Shown here in pieces: positions 1-5,844 of a DNA stretch of 7,866 bases. Below the pieces are notes generated by a model, which saw only the letters and a list, made by a program, of their open reading frames with translations, did not search any database and was not told the DNA's origin. The stretch lies in contig DYBQ01000064.1 of the NCBI GenBank assembly GCA_019418545.1, positions 1 through 7,866 on the forward strand, written 5' to 3'. The DNA is from Clostridiales bacterium (GTDB taxonomy: Bacteria; Bacillota; Clostridia; Oscillospirales; Acutalibacteraceae). The translations under genes were made by a program, and so were the position numbers. Each line of letters begins with the position of its first letter. Position 1 is the stretch's first letter.

Positions 1-908
1 TTACTGGCGTATCCGGCTCGGGGAAATCCTCGCTGATTAACGAGATTCTATATAAGCATCTTGCCGTAGAACTCAACGGGGCAAAGGGGAGAGCCGGCGC
101 ACACAAAGCCATCAAGGGACTGGAACACCTGGACAAGGTCATTCAAATCAATCAGGCGCCTATTGGACGGACGCCTCGTTCCAACCCTGCCACCTATAGC
201 GGCGTTTTCACCGATATCCGGGAGCTTTTTGCCAGCACCCAGGAAGCCAAGCTGCGGGGATTTACTTCGGGGCGCTTCTCCTTTAACGTAAAGGGCGGCC
301 GGTGCGAGGCCTGTCAGGGCGACGGAATTTTAAAAATTGAAATGCACTTTTTGCCGGATGTATACGTTCCCTGCGACGTTTGCAAAGGCAAGCGGTATAA
401 CCGGGAGACGCTGGAAATCCACTATAAGGGTAAGACCATCCACGATGTGCTGGAAATGACCGTGGAAGAAGGGGTGGAGTTTTTCTCTGCCGTACCGAAA
501 ATTGCCCGGAAGCTGCAAACCTTACAGGATGTTGGACTGGGTTATATTAAAATTGGCCAGCCCGCCACCACCCTTTCCGGCGGCGAAGCCCAGCGGGTAA
601 AGCTGGCAACAGAGTTGAGCAAGCGGGCTACCGGCCGCACCATTTATATTTTGGACGAGCCCACCACCGGCCTGCACATTGCGGATGTACACAAGCTGAT
701 TCAGGTGCTGCAAAAGCTGGTAGATACCGGGAATACGGTGCTGGTCATTGAGCACAATCTGGATTTGATTAAAACAGCGGATTATATCATCGACTTGGGT
801 CCCGAAGGAGGCGACCGGGGCGGCCAAATTGTTGCCACCGGCACACCGGAACAGGTAGCCAAAGTGGAAGGCTCCTATACGGGCCAATATTTGAAGCGAA
901 TTTTATAG
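1..908 (+). CDS. uvrA: UvrA, excinuclease ABC subunit A (C-terminal part, 5' end outside window)
   Basis: This is the last 301 residues of the DNA-damage sensor of nucleotide excision repair, a cytoplasmic ABC-type ATPase that works as a dimer with UvrB. The first full codon is at position 3 and the stop is TAG at 906-908. Seen in order: the second Walker A (GVSGSGKSS) at the extreme left edge; a zinc module of the form CxxC-19 residues-CxxC, with cysteine codons at 303, 312, 372 and 381 and the typical GDG and GKRYN residues after each half; the ABC signature LSGGEAQR at 573-596; and Walker B ILDEPTTGLH at about 645-674, followed by the EHN switch histidine. About 300 residues from this Walker A to the stop fits the usual 940-residue protein, so nothing is missing at the 3' end. 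A strong terminator follows directly, so uvrA is probably transcribed separately from the downstream operon. Confidence 0.98.
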   Translation, partial: TGVSGSGKSSLINEILYKHLAVELNGAKGRAGAHKAIKGLEHLDKVIQINQAPIGRTPRSNPATYSGVFTDIRELFASTQEAKLRGFTSGRFSFNVKGGRCEACQGDGILKIEMHFLPDVYVPCDVCKGKRYNRETLEIHYKGKTIHDVLEMTVEEGVEFFSAVPKIARKLQTLQDVGLGYIKIGQPATTLSGGEAQRVKLATELSKRATGRTIYILDEPTTGLHIADVHKLIQVLQKLVDTGNTVLVIEHNLDLIKTADYIIDLGPEGGDRGGQIVATGTPEQVAKVEGSYTGQYLKRIL

Positions 909-923
909 TCTTGATTTTCCATC

Positions 924-975
924 AAGCCTTCATCCTCTTTGCATACATTTACTGCAAAAAGGATGAAGGCTTTTT
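924..975 (+). terminator. Rho-independent terminator of uvrA
   Basis: A 13-bp perfect stem (924-936 pairs with 960-972) continues through one C-A mismatch into seven positions closer to the loop (938-943 with 953-958 all paired), closed by a 9-nt loop at 944-952. The 3' arm runs into a T-rich tract (971-975, then CTCT). It starts 15 nt after the uvrA stop. The reverse strand has no T tract on the far side, so it should act only on rightward transcription. Confidence 0.95.
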
Positions 976-1013
976 CTCTGCTTATCTGCAAAATCTTTTA
1001 TGAGAAAAGGTTA

Positions 1014-1046
1014 TTCATTTCATAATTTGTGTATATGTGGTATAAT
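1014..1046 (+). promoter_or_regulatory. Candidate promoter with extended -10 (TGGTATAAT)
   Basis: A perfect -10 hexamer TATAAT at 1041-1046 is preceded by the extended -10 dinucleotide TG at 1038-1039. The -35 region is poor: TTTCAT at 1018-1023, with a 17-bp spacer, matches the consensus weakly. Extended -10 promoters tolerate this. It would give a leader of about 250 nt before the ymfF-like gene, including the inverted repeat at 1084-1118. Confidence 0.5.
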
Positions 1047-1070
1047 AATGACAGTGCAGTTTGGTTTATG

Positions 1071-1088
1071 TTTTCAATCTTTTCAATC
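1071..1088 (+). repeat. Tandem direct repeat of TTTTCAATC (2 x 9 bp)
   Basis: Two identical 9-mers TTTTCAATC lie end to end at 1071-1079 and 1080-1088. The CAATC core is found again in inverted orientation (GATTG, 1114-1118) as part of the adjacent inverted repeat. The arrangement looks like a cluster of protein-binding half-sites, which is inference. In so AT-rich a stretch a chance repeat cannot be excluded. Confidence 0.6.
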
Positions 1089-1118
1089 AATATAAATTTT
1101 ATTGTTGTATATTGATTG
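1084..1118. repeat. Perfect 11-bp inverted repeat (CAATCAATATA / TATATTGATTG), 13-nt spacer
   Basis: The arms at 1084-1094 and 1108-1118 are exact reverse complements, separated by 13 nt. No T tract follows, and the stem is nearly all A-T pairs, so it is unlikely to be a terminator. It lies about 45-80 bp upstream of the TTGACA element at 1163, a position that suits a regulator site. No regulator family can be named from the sequence alone. Confidence 0.65.
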
Positions 1119-1124
1119 TATCAC

Positions 1125-1134
1125 TACAATTGTA
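1125..1134. repeat. 10-bp palindrome TACAATTGTA
   Basis: A perfect self-complementary decamer lies between the 11-bp inverted repeat and the TTGACA promoter element. It is operator-like by symmetry and position only. AT-rich DNA makes such palindromes fairly common, so its function is uncertain. Confidence 0.45.
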
Positions 1135-1162
1135 TGTTGCTTTTATAGATATAGTACAAGTA

Positions 1163-1190
1163 TTGACAAGTTGTGAATTTTTTGCATATT
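1163..1190 (+). promoter_or_regulatory. Candidate main promoter of the operon (TTGACA - 16 bp - CATATT)
   Basis: A consensus -35 TTGACA at 1163-1168 stands 16 bp from CATATT at 1185-1190, which matches four of six positions of the -10 consensus. Transcription would start near 1197, giving a leader of about 108 nt before the ATG at 1305. Two ACAAG copies exactly 10 bp apart (1156-1160 and 1166-1170) overlap the -35 element. This is the best-placed sigma-A-type promoter for the downstream operon. Confidence 0.5.
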
Positions 1191-1192
1191 GG

Positions 1193-1221
1193 TAGCTTTT
1201 CCCCGTAGGATGTTTTATAAT
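1193..1221 (+). promoter_or_regulatory. Weak candidate promoter (TATAAT at 1216-1221)
   Basis: A perfect TATAAT at 1216-1221 lies about 85 bp before the ymfF-like start codon. The hexamer 17 bp upstream (TAGCTT, 1193-1198) is a poor -35 and there is no extended TG. It could be a secondary start site, or simply a product of the AT-rich composition. Confidence 0.25.
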
Positions 1222-1292
1222 ATACATGTTTATACTTTTCTTGTATATCTGATGATTTTGTGCTTTCAGATATTTTTTCAAGCAAAAACGAA

Positions 1293-1298
1293 AAGAGG
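1293..1298 (+). promoter_or_regulatory. Ribosome binding site that sets the ymfF-like start
   Basis: AAGAGG lies 6 nt before the ATG at 1305. The in-frame GTG at 1260, which would add 15 residues, has no Shine-Dalgarno sequence in front of it and lies in AT-rich leader. The ATG at 1305 is therefore preferred. Confidence 0.8.
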
Positions 1299-1304
1299 TT
1301 GCTT

Positions 1305-2591
1305 ATGTTGCCCAAAGATGACCGCGTTTTTTTTGAATGTACGCTGGAAAATGGCGTCCATTTTCGCAGTATTCAAAATACCAGATTCAAAACACAGCGT
1401 ATATCCATTCATATGATGGTTCCTCTTGACAAACAAAGGGCGGCTGCAAATGCGCTGCTGCCCTTTTTGCTCACGCGTACAACCCGGGAGTATCCAGACT
1501 TTACCAGTCTGGGACAGCGGATGCAGGATTTATACGGCGCTTCCCTGAGCGGAGATGTGAGTAAGCTTGGGGATGTACAGGTGCTGTCTGTTTCTGCCTC
1601 CGGCATTGCGGACCGATATGCGCTGGCAGGGGAAAAAATTTCCCAGGAATTAACGGGACTGCTTTGCAGTGCCTTGTTTCACCCATTGCTGGCAAAAGAT
1701 GGCCTGTTCCCAAAAGACAGCTTTGAGCAGGAAAAACGTCAAACACTGGAAACCATTGACGCAGAACTGAATGATAAAAAAGCCTATGCCAAACGCAAAG
1801 GGTTGGAACTGATTTTGGAAGATGAGCCTGCCGCCATTCGCCGCTATGGCAGCCGCAGTCAGGTGGAAGCCCTCACCCGGGAAGATGTGACGCAGGCATG
1901 GCAGTTTTTGCTGCAGCACGCCCGATTTGAAATTATGGTGCTGGGAGACTGTTCACCGCAGCCGGTACTCGATACTCTTCGGGAAAGCTTTTTGGCCAGC
2001 CGGGCTCCTATAGACTGTGAAACCGTGGTACGTCCCGCCAAGGGAATTGTAAAAGAGCAGACAGAAACCATGGAAGTGACCCAGTGCAAGCTGATTATGG
2101 GCTTCCGTACCGGAATTTCGGCACAGCAATGGGAAAAAACCCCCGCCATGAAAATGATGAGCGCTATTTTGGGAGGTACTACCCATTCCAAGCTATTTGC
2201 CAATGTGCGGGAAAAAATGAGTTTGTGCTATTATTGCTCTTCCCGATACGATACCAACAAGGGAATCCTGCTGATTGAAAGTGGGGTGGAGGAGTCCAAT
2301 CTGTCAAAGGCCCGGGAAGAAATCCTCCACCAGCTGGAAGAAATCCGGCAGGGGAATATTTCTTCGGACGAGTTGACGGCTGCTCGGCTGAGTATGCAGA
2401 ACAGCCTGCATACCATTGAAGATTATCTGGGCGGAATGGAAAGCTGGTATCTGTCTCAAACTTTCCATCCGCGGGTCATCACACCCGAAGAATCAGCCCA
2501 GGAGATGCAGGCGGTTACGGTGGATGAGATTCGCTGTGCTGCTGATGCCTGCGTGTTGGATGCTGTGTATGTCATGAAAGGATTGGAGTGA
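1305..2591 (+). CDS. ymfF: M16 family peptidase-like protein, YmfF type (zinc-less subunit)
   Basis: A 428-residue cytoplasmic protein of the M16B (insulinase/processing peptidase) fold, close in length to Bacillus YmfF. The N-terminal half lacks the HxxEH zinc motif: the equivalent helix reads LPFLLTRTT at about residues 52-60. The C-terminal half keeps the conserved M16 block GGTTHSKLFANVREK followed by SLCYY (residues 290-310), which includes the Arg (302) and Tyr (309/310) that bind the substrate backbone in this family. In two-subunit M16B peptidases one chain supplies the zinc site and the other this Arg/Tyr pair. The next gene encodes a zinc-site chain, so the two very probably form one heterodimeric protease. 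Homologous pairs have been reported to trim leader peptides of some class III lanthipeptides; the substrate here is unknown. The gene ends 5 nt before the next ATG and opens the operon. Confidence 0.9.
   Translation: MLPKDDRVFFECTLENGVHFRSIQNTRFKTQRISIHMMVPLDKQRAAANALLPFLLTRTTREYPDFTSLGQRMQDLYGASLSGDVSKLGDVQVLSVSASGIADRYALAGEKISQELTGLLCSALFHPLLAKDGLFPKDSFEQEKRQTLETIDAELNDKKAYAKRKGLELILEDEPAAIRRYGSRSQVEALTREDVTQAWQFLLQHARFEIMVLGDCSPQPVLDTLRESFLASRAPIDCETVVRPAKGIVKEQTETMEVTQCKLIMGFRTGISAQQWEKTPAMKMMSAILGGTTHSKLFANVREKMSLCYYCSSRYDTNKGILLIESGVEESNLSKAREEILHQLEEIRQGNISSDELTAARLSMQNSLHTIEDYLGGMESWYLSQTFHPRVITPEESAQEMQAVTVDEIRCAADACVLDAVYVMKGLE
2585..2590 (+). promoter_or_regulatory. Ribosome binding site of the ymfH-like gene, inside the ymfF stop region
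   Basis: GGAG (2585-2588) lies 8 nt before the ATG at 2597 and overlaps the end of the upstream gene, so translation is probably coupled. A GTG at 2588 is an alternative start that would add three residues and overlap the upstream stop. AAAGGA at 2577-2582 could serve it, but the ATG is the better choice. Confidence 0.65.
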
Positions 2592-2596
2592 AAATA

Positions 2597-3898
2597 ATGG
2601 GGCTTTCTGTTACCCATGTTTACAGCGAAAGAATCGGAGATGGATATGATGTCATTCAGCATCCTTCCGGCTTACAGATTATGGTCTATCCCAAAGAGGG
2701 GTTTCAGTCTGCTTATGCGGTGTTTGGGACCAAATATGGCTCCATAGACACCCGTTTTCGCCGCTCAGACGAAGAGTCTGTCAGCGAAGTACCGGCAGGA
2801 ATCGCCCATTTTTTGGAGCATAAGCTGTTTGAAAATGAAGATTGCGATGCCTTTGCCCGTTATGCCAAAACCGGTGCCTCAGCTAATGCCTATACCTCTT
2901 TTGACATGACCTGCTATCTCTTTTCCTGTACGGAAAATGTCTATGACTCACTGGAAATCCTTTTGGATTTTGTCCAAAAGCCTTATTTTACAGAGGAGAC
3001 CATTCAAAAAGAGCAGGGGATTATCGGGCAGGAAATTAAAATGTATGAGGATGACCCCTATTGGAAGGTCCTGTTTAATTTGCTGCATGCGCTGTACCAC
3101 ACTCATCCGGTAAAAACGGATATTGCCGGTACCGTAGACAGCATTGCACAAATCACGCCGGATATGTTATACCGGTGTTATCATACTTTCTATAATCTCC
3201 ATAATATGGTCCTTTGTGTGGCCGGAAATATCGAGACAGAACGGGTATTGGAAGTAGCGGACCGTTTGCTGAAGCCATGCGAGGCGGTTGATGTAGAGCG
3301 TGCCTTTTTGCCGGAGCCGGCAGAAATTGTCCGGCCTTTTGTCGAAGAAGAAATGGCAGTTTCTTTCCCCATGTTCCAATTGGGATTTAAAGGCTTGCCC
3401 GAAAATGGGGGAGAAAAGGAAGAGGCCGCCATGGACATCCTGTTAGAATTGATGGCTTCCGACGCTTCCCCGTTATTCCGCTCTTTGCTGGATGCAGGAC
3501 TGATTAACGAGTCCTCCTTTTCCTATGACCACTTTGTGGGAAGCGGCTATAACGCCGTTTTGTTTGCCGGTGAATCAAAAGATTCGAAAGCTGTGGCAAA
3601 AGCAATTTGTGAGGAAGCTGACCGCCTGCGCCGGGAAGGGATTGATTTGGCTGCCTTTTCCCGCGCCAAAAAAGCGGTGTATGGCCGGAATCTGGCAGCA
3701 TTAAACAGTGCCGAAAACATTGCCAACGGAATGGTCTCTCTCACGTTCCGCGGACAGGAACTGTTTTGCTATATAGACGCGGTTGCCGACATGACGCTGG
3801 AGGATGTCCAGCAGTGTTTGGAAAAATGGATGCTGCCGGAATCAGCAGCTCTTTCTGTTGTGTGCCCAAAGAATTATGAAACCACGGAGGTAAACTAA
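2597..3898 (+). CDS. ymfH: M16 family zinc metallopeptidase, YmfH type (catalytic subunit)
   Basis: A 433-residue M16B peptidase carrying the inverted zinc motif HFLEH: His71 and His75 bind zinc and Glu74 is the catalytic base. The third ligand is predicted at Glu146 in the downstream helix GQEIKMYEDDP. Other family marks are NAYTSFDMTCY near residues 97-107, HPVKTDIAGT near 170-179, and a C-terminal SPLFRSLLDAGLI block near 291-303. No signal peptide or membrane segment is visible, so it should act in the cytoplasm. It follows the zinc-less partner by 5 nt, which supports obligate co-production of two subunits. It ends one base before the lgt start codon. Length and motif spacing are normal for the family and no damage is seen. 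The substrate cannot be read from the sequence; roles in peptide turnover or leader-peptide trimming are possibilities by homology only. Confidence 0.93.
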   Translation: MGLSVTHVYSERIGDGYDVIQHPSGLQIMVYPKEGFQSAYAVFGTKYGSIDTRFRRSDEESVSEVPAGIAHFLEHKLFENEDCDAFARYAKTGASANAYTSFDMTCYLFSCTENVYDSLEILLDFVQKPYFTEETIQKEQGIIGQEIKMYEDDPYWKVLFNLLHALYHTHPVKTDIAGTVDSIAQITPDMLYRCYHTFYNLHNMVLCVAGNIETERVLEVADRLLKPCEAVDVERAFLPEPAEIVRPFVEEEMAVSFPMFQLGFKGLPENGGEKEEAAMDILLELMASDASPLFRSLLDAGLINESSFSYDHFVGSGYNAVLFAGESKDSKAVAKAICEEADRLRREGIDLAAFSRAKKAVYGRNLAALNSAENIANGMVSLTFRGQELFCYIDAVADMTLEDVQQCLEKWMLPESAALSVVCPKNYETTEVN

Positions 3899-3899
3899 C

Positions 3900-4982
3900 A
3901 TGGACGGATATACAGTCACTTTCCCAAATTTGGGATTTGAGTTCAACATTAACCCCACTGCCTTTACGATTTTTGGATTGGAAGTAAAATGGTACGGTAT
4001 CCTGATTGCCGTAGGGTTTTTGCTGGCTTTCCTGTATGCGCTGGCAAGCTGTAAAAAAATGAACATTGACCAGGATAAGCTGATTGATGTAGTAATTGTT
4101 GGCATTATCGCAGGTATTATCGGCGCAAGGCTATATTATGTCCTGTTCTATGCCGGCGACCGGTATATTCAGGACCCCCTGAGTATCTTCAATATTACAG
4201 AAGGCGGCTTGGGAATTTATGGCGGTATTATCGGCGGAATCGGCGTTGGTGCGCTAATGGCCAAAATCCGCAAGATGAAGATAACACCTGTTTTGGATGT
4301 GGCTGCTCTGGGATTTCTAATTGGCCAATGTATTGGCCGGTGGGGCAATTTTGTCAATCAAGAAGCGTTTGGACGGGCAACGGATTTGCCTTGGGCAATG
4401 TATAGTGAAAACACCGTAATGGAAGTGGGCGGAGCTGCTCATCCCTGCTTTTTGTATGAATCTCTGTGGTGCCTGATTGGCTTTATCCTGTTACATATCT
4501 TCACCCGCAAATTCCGCCGCTATGACGGACAAACTTTCCTGCTGTATGTTATCTGGTATGGTGTAGGCCGTTTCTTTATCGAAAGACTTCGTACCGACAG
4601 CCTGCTGACTCCTTTCCTGGATTTGCGTGTTTCTCAGCTGGTTGCCGCTGTTTCGGTGCTGGCCGCTGTGGTTTTGCTGATTGTTTTCCGCAACCGGACT
4701 TCTTTGACGGGATGCGGCAGCAAAAAAGTGATGGAGTTAAATCATATTGATGATGGTGCAGCCGAACAGGTGATTTATGAAGGACCCAGCACTATTTTTG
4801 AGGGCCAAGACATTGAAATCAATGATGATGGGGATGCACTGGAAGATAACGGAGAAGAAGACGAAGAGGAAGTAATTGCTATTCAGCAGGAAGAGGTTTC
4901 AGATGCGGAATCAGCTGCTGATGAAAGCAATACTGACGGAGATTGGGAAAGTGAGGGAGATTCGAATGGCAGTGAGGATTGA
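3900..4982 (+). CDS. lgt: Prolipoprotein diacylglyceryl transferase (Lgt) with acidic C-terminal tail
   Basis: Lgt is the inner-membrane enzyme that moves a diacylglyceryl group from phosphatidylglycerol to the lipobox cysteine of prolipoproteins, the first step of lipoprotein maturation. The 360-residue product shows about seven hydrophobic segments (roughly residues 31-51, 61-83, 103-121, 130-151, 184-202, 212-228, 245-263). The Lgt signature GRWGNFVNQEAFG lies at 146-158 (Arg147, Asn150, Asn153, Glu155), with HPCFLYES at 181-188 and GVGRFFIERLRTD at 221-233 (Arg224, Glu228). EGGLGIYGG at 101-109 carries Tyr where the E. coli enzyme has His103, a change I recall as common in Gram-positive Lgt. 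Residues from about 266 on form a hydrophilic tail; 281-360 contain 31 Asp/Glu and no Lys or Arg, an addition of about 90 residues to the usual 270-300. GGAGG at 3886-3890 sets the ATG start. The 3' end overlaps folD by 17 nt. Confidence 0.97.
   Translation: MDGYTVTFPNLGFEFNINPTAFTIFGLEVKWYGILIAVGFLLAFLYALASCKKMNIDQDKLIDVVIVGIIAGIIGARLYYVLFYAGDRYIQDPLSIFNITEGGLGIYGGIIGGIGVGALMAKIRKMKITPVLDVAALGFLIGQCIGRWGNFVNQEAFGRATDLPWAMYSENTVMEVGGAAHPCFLYESLWCLIGFILLHIFTRKFRRYDGQTFLLYVIWYGVGRFFIERLRTDSLLTPFLDLRVSQLVAAVSVLAAVVLLIVFRNRTSLTGCGSKKVMELNHIDDGAAEQVIYEGPSTIFEGQDIEINDDGDALEDNGEEDEEEVIAIQQEEVSDAESAADESNTDGDWESEGDSNGSED
4953..4959 (+). promoter_or_regulatory. Ribosome binding site that sets the folD start, inside lgt
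   Basis: GAGGGAG stands 6 nt before the ATG at 4966. The protein from this ATG begins MAVRIDGKAVA, matching the usual first residues of FolD. Upstream in-frame ATGs exist at 4876, 4903 and 4921, but they would add residues encoded by the acidic lgt tail in another frame. Confidence 0.85.
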
Positions 4983-5826
4983 TGGAAAAGCAGTTGCCGC
5001 TTCTGTGCGAAGCAATGTCGCCCAGGAAGTGACAAAATTAAAAGAGCAAGGGATTACCCCCGGTATGGCAGTGGTAATTGTTGGGGATGACCCGGCTTCC
5101 CGTATTTATGTGAATAATAAGAAAAAGGCCTGTGCCGAAGTTGGCATCTATTCAGAAGAATATGCTCTTCCCGCCACAACTACCCAGGAAGAGCTGACAA
5201 AGCTGGTGCAGGAATTAAACAGCAGAAAAGAAATCAACGGGATTTTAGTCCAGTCTCCGCTGCCTCGGGGACTGGATGAAAAAGCCATTGTGGAAACCAT
5301 TGACCCCCGCAAGGATGTGGATGCTTTTCATGCTGTAAATGTTGGCAAAATTATGATAGGGGATTTTGATTTTCTCCCCTGTACTCCTGCGGGCATTATT
5401 GAACTGCTGGACTTTTCGGGCATATCCATTGAGGGAAAACGCTGTGTGGTAGTGGGCAGAAGCAACATTGTTGGAAAACCCATGGCCATGCTGCTGCTGC
5501 ACCGTAACGGTACGGTTACAATTTGCCACAGCCGGACGAAAAATCTTGGAGAAATCTGCCGGGAAGCCGATATTCTGGTAGCAGCTGTAGGAAAAGCAAA
5601 ATTCATTACTGCCGATATGGTAAAGCCCGGAGCTGCTGTTATAGATGTAGGGATGAACCGGGATGAAAATGGGAAGCTGTGCGGCGATGTTGATTATGCG
5701 GAAGTGGAAAAAATTGCCGGTTGGATTACACCTGTTCCCGGCGGAGTAGGCCCCATGACGATTGCCATGCTTATGAAAAATGCCGTCAATGCGGCCAAAA
5801 TCCAGAACGGGATACCTGTTCGATAA
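4966..5826 (+). CDS. folD: Bifunctional methylenetetrahydrofolate dehydrogenase / methenyltetrahydrofolate cyclohydrolase (FolD)
   Basis: FolD interconverts 5,10-methylene-, 5,10-methenyl- and 10-formyl-tetrahydrofolate in the cytoplasm with NADP+ (or NAD+), supplying one-carbon units for purine and formyl-Met-tRNA synthesis. The 286-residue length is standard. Seen in order: YVNNK at 48-52 with the active-site Tyr48 and Lys52; GILVQSPLP at 92-100 with Gln96; DPRKDVDAFH at 113-122 with the folate-site Asp residues; the Rossmann motif VVVGRSNIVGKP at 161-172; CHSRT at 187-191; and the C-terminal signature TPVPGGVGPMT at 255-265. Small departures from the commonest pattern are Ser for Leu in VQSPLP and Ala for Gly in KDVDA; neither removes a catalytic residue. 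It starts inside the end of lgt, so it is probably translationally coupled. It is followed 18 nt later by dxs. Confidence 0.97.
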   Translation: MAVRIDGKAVAASVRSNVAQEVTKLKEQGITPGMAVVIVGDDPASRIYVNNKKKACAEVGIYSEEYALPATTTQEELTKLVQELNSRKEINGILVQSPLPRGLDEKAIVETIDPRKDVDAFHAVNVGKIMIGDFDFLPCTPAGIIELLDFSGISIEGKRCVVVGRSNIVGKPMAMLLLHRNGTVTICHSRTKNLGEICREADILVAAVGKAKFITADMVKPGAAVIDVGMNRDENGKLCGDVDYAEVEKIAGWITPVPGGVGPMTIAMLMKNAVNAAKIQNGIPVR

Positions 5827-5844
5827 GAATAGAGGTTTTATCAG

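Larger units (their letters stand above)
909..1304. other. AT-rich intergenic control region between uvrA and the M16/lgt/folD/dxs operon
   Basis: About 400 bp with no convincing gene. The left part is the uvrA terminator. The rest is strongly AT-rich compared with the flanking genes and holds repeated CAATC motifs, an 11-bp inverted repeat, a 10-bp palindrome and three promoter-like elements, described separately. Short ORFs on both strands here have AT-driven, low-complexity translations without recognisable domains. I see no tRNA or rRNA, and no riboswitch class that I can recognise. Confidence 0.8.

Noticed and set aside
1084..1118. The 11-bp inverted repeat as a second rho-independent terminator
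   Set aside because: No T tract follows the right arm and the stem is almost entirely A-T pairs. A terminator here would also sit directly upstream of a promoter without a gene to end.
1071..1134. CRISPR array or mobile-element ends in the repeat cluster
   Set aside because: The repeats are only 9-11 bp, without regular spacers, transposase gene or target-site duplication. An operator-like or chance explanation fits better.
1260..1304. GTG at 1260 as the start of the ymfF-like protein (adding 15 residues)
   Set aside because: No Shine-Dalgarno precedes it, whereas AAGAGG stands 6 nt before the ATG at 1305 and family similarity begins after that ATG.
1099..1315. Two short minus-strand frames (about 60 codons) in the AT-rich intergenic region
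   Set aside because: The translations are Lys/Asn/Ile/Tyr-rich as expected from AT-rich DNA, the frames overlap each other and the plus-strand promoter elements, and no domain is visible.
1189..1416. A 75-codon plus-strand frame overlapping the start of the ymfF-like gene
   Set aside because: It overlaps the supported M16 frame by more than 100 bases, has no clear ribosome site, and encodes nothing recognisable.
1305..2591. The zinc-less M16 gene as a decayed pseudogene
   Set aside because: The frame is full length, the Arg/Tyr block is intact, and loss of HxxEH in one subunit is the normal state for heterodimeric M16B pairs.
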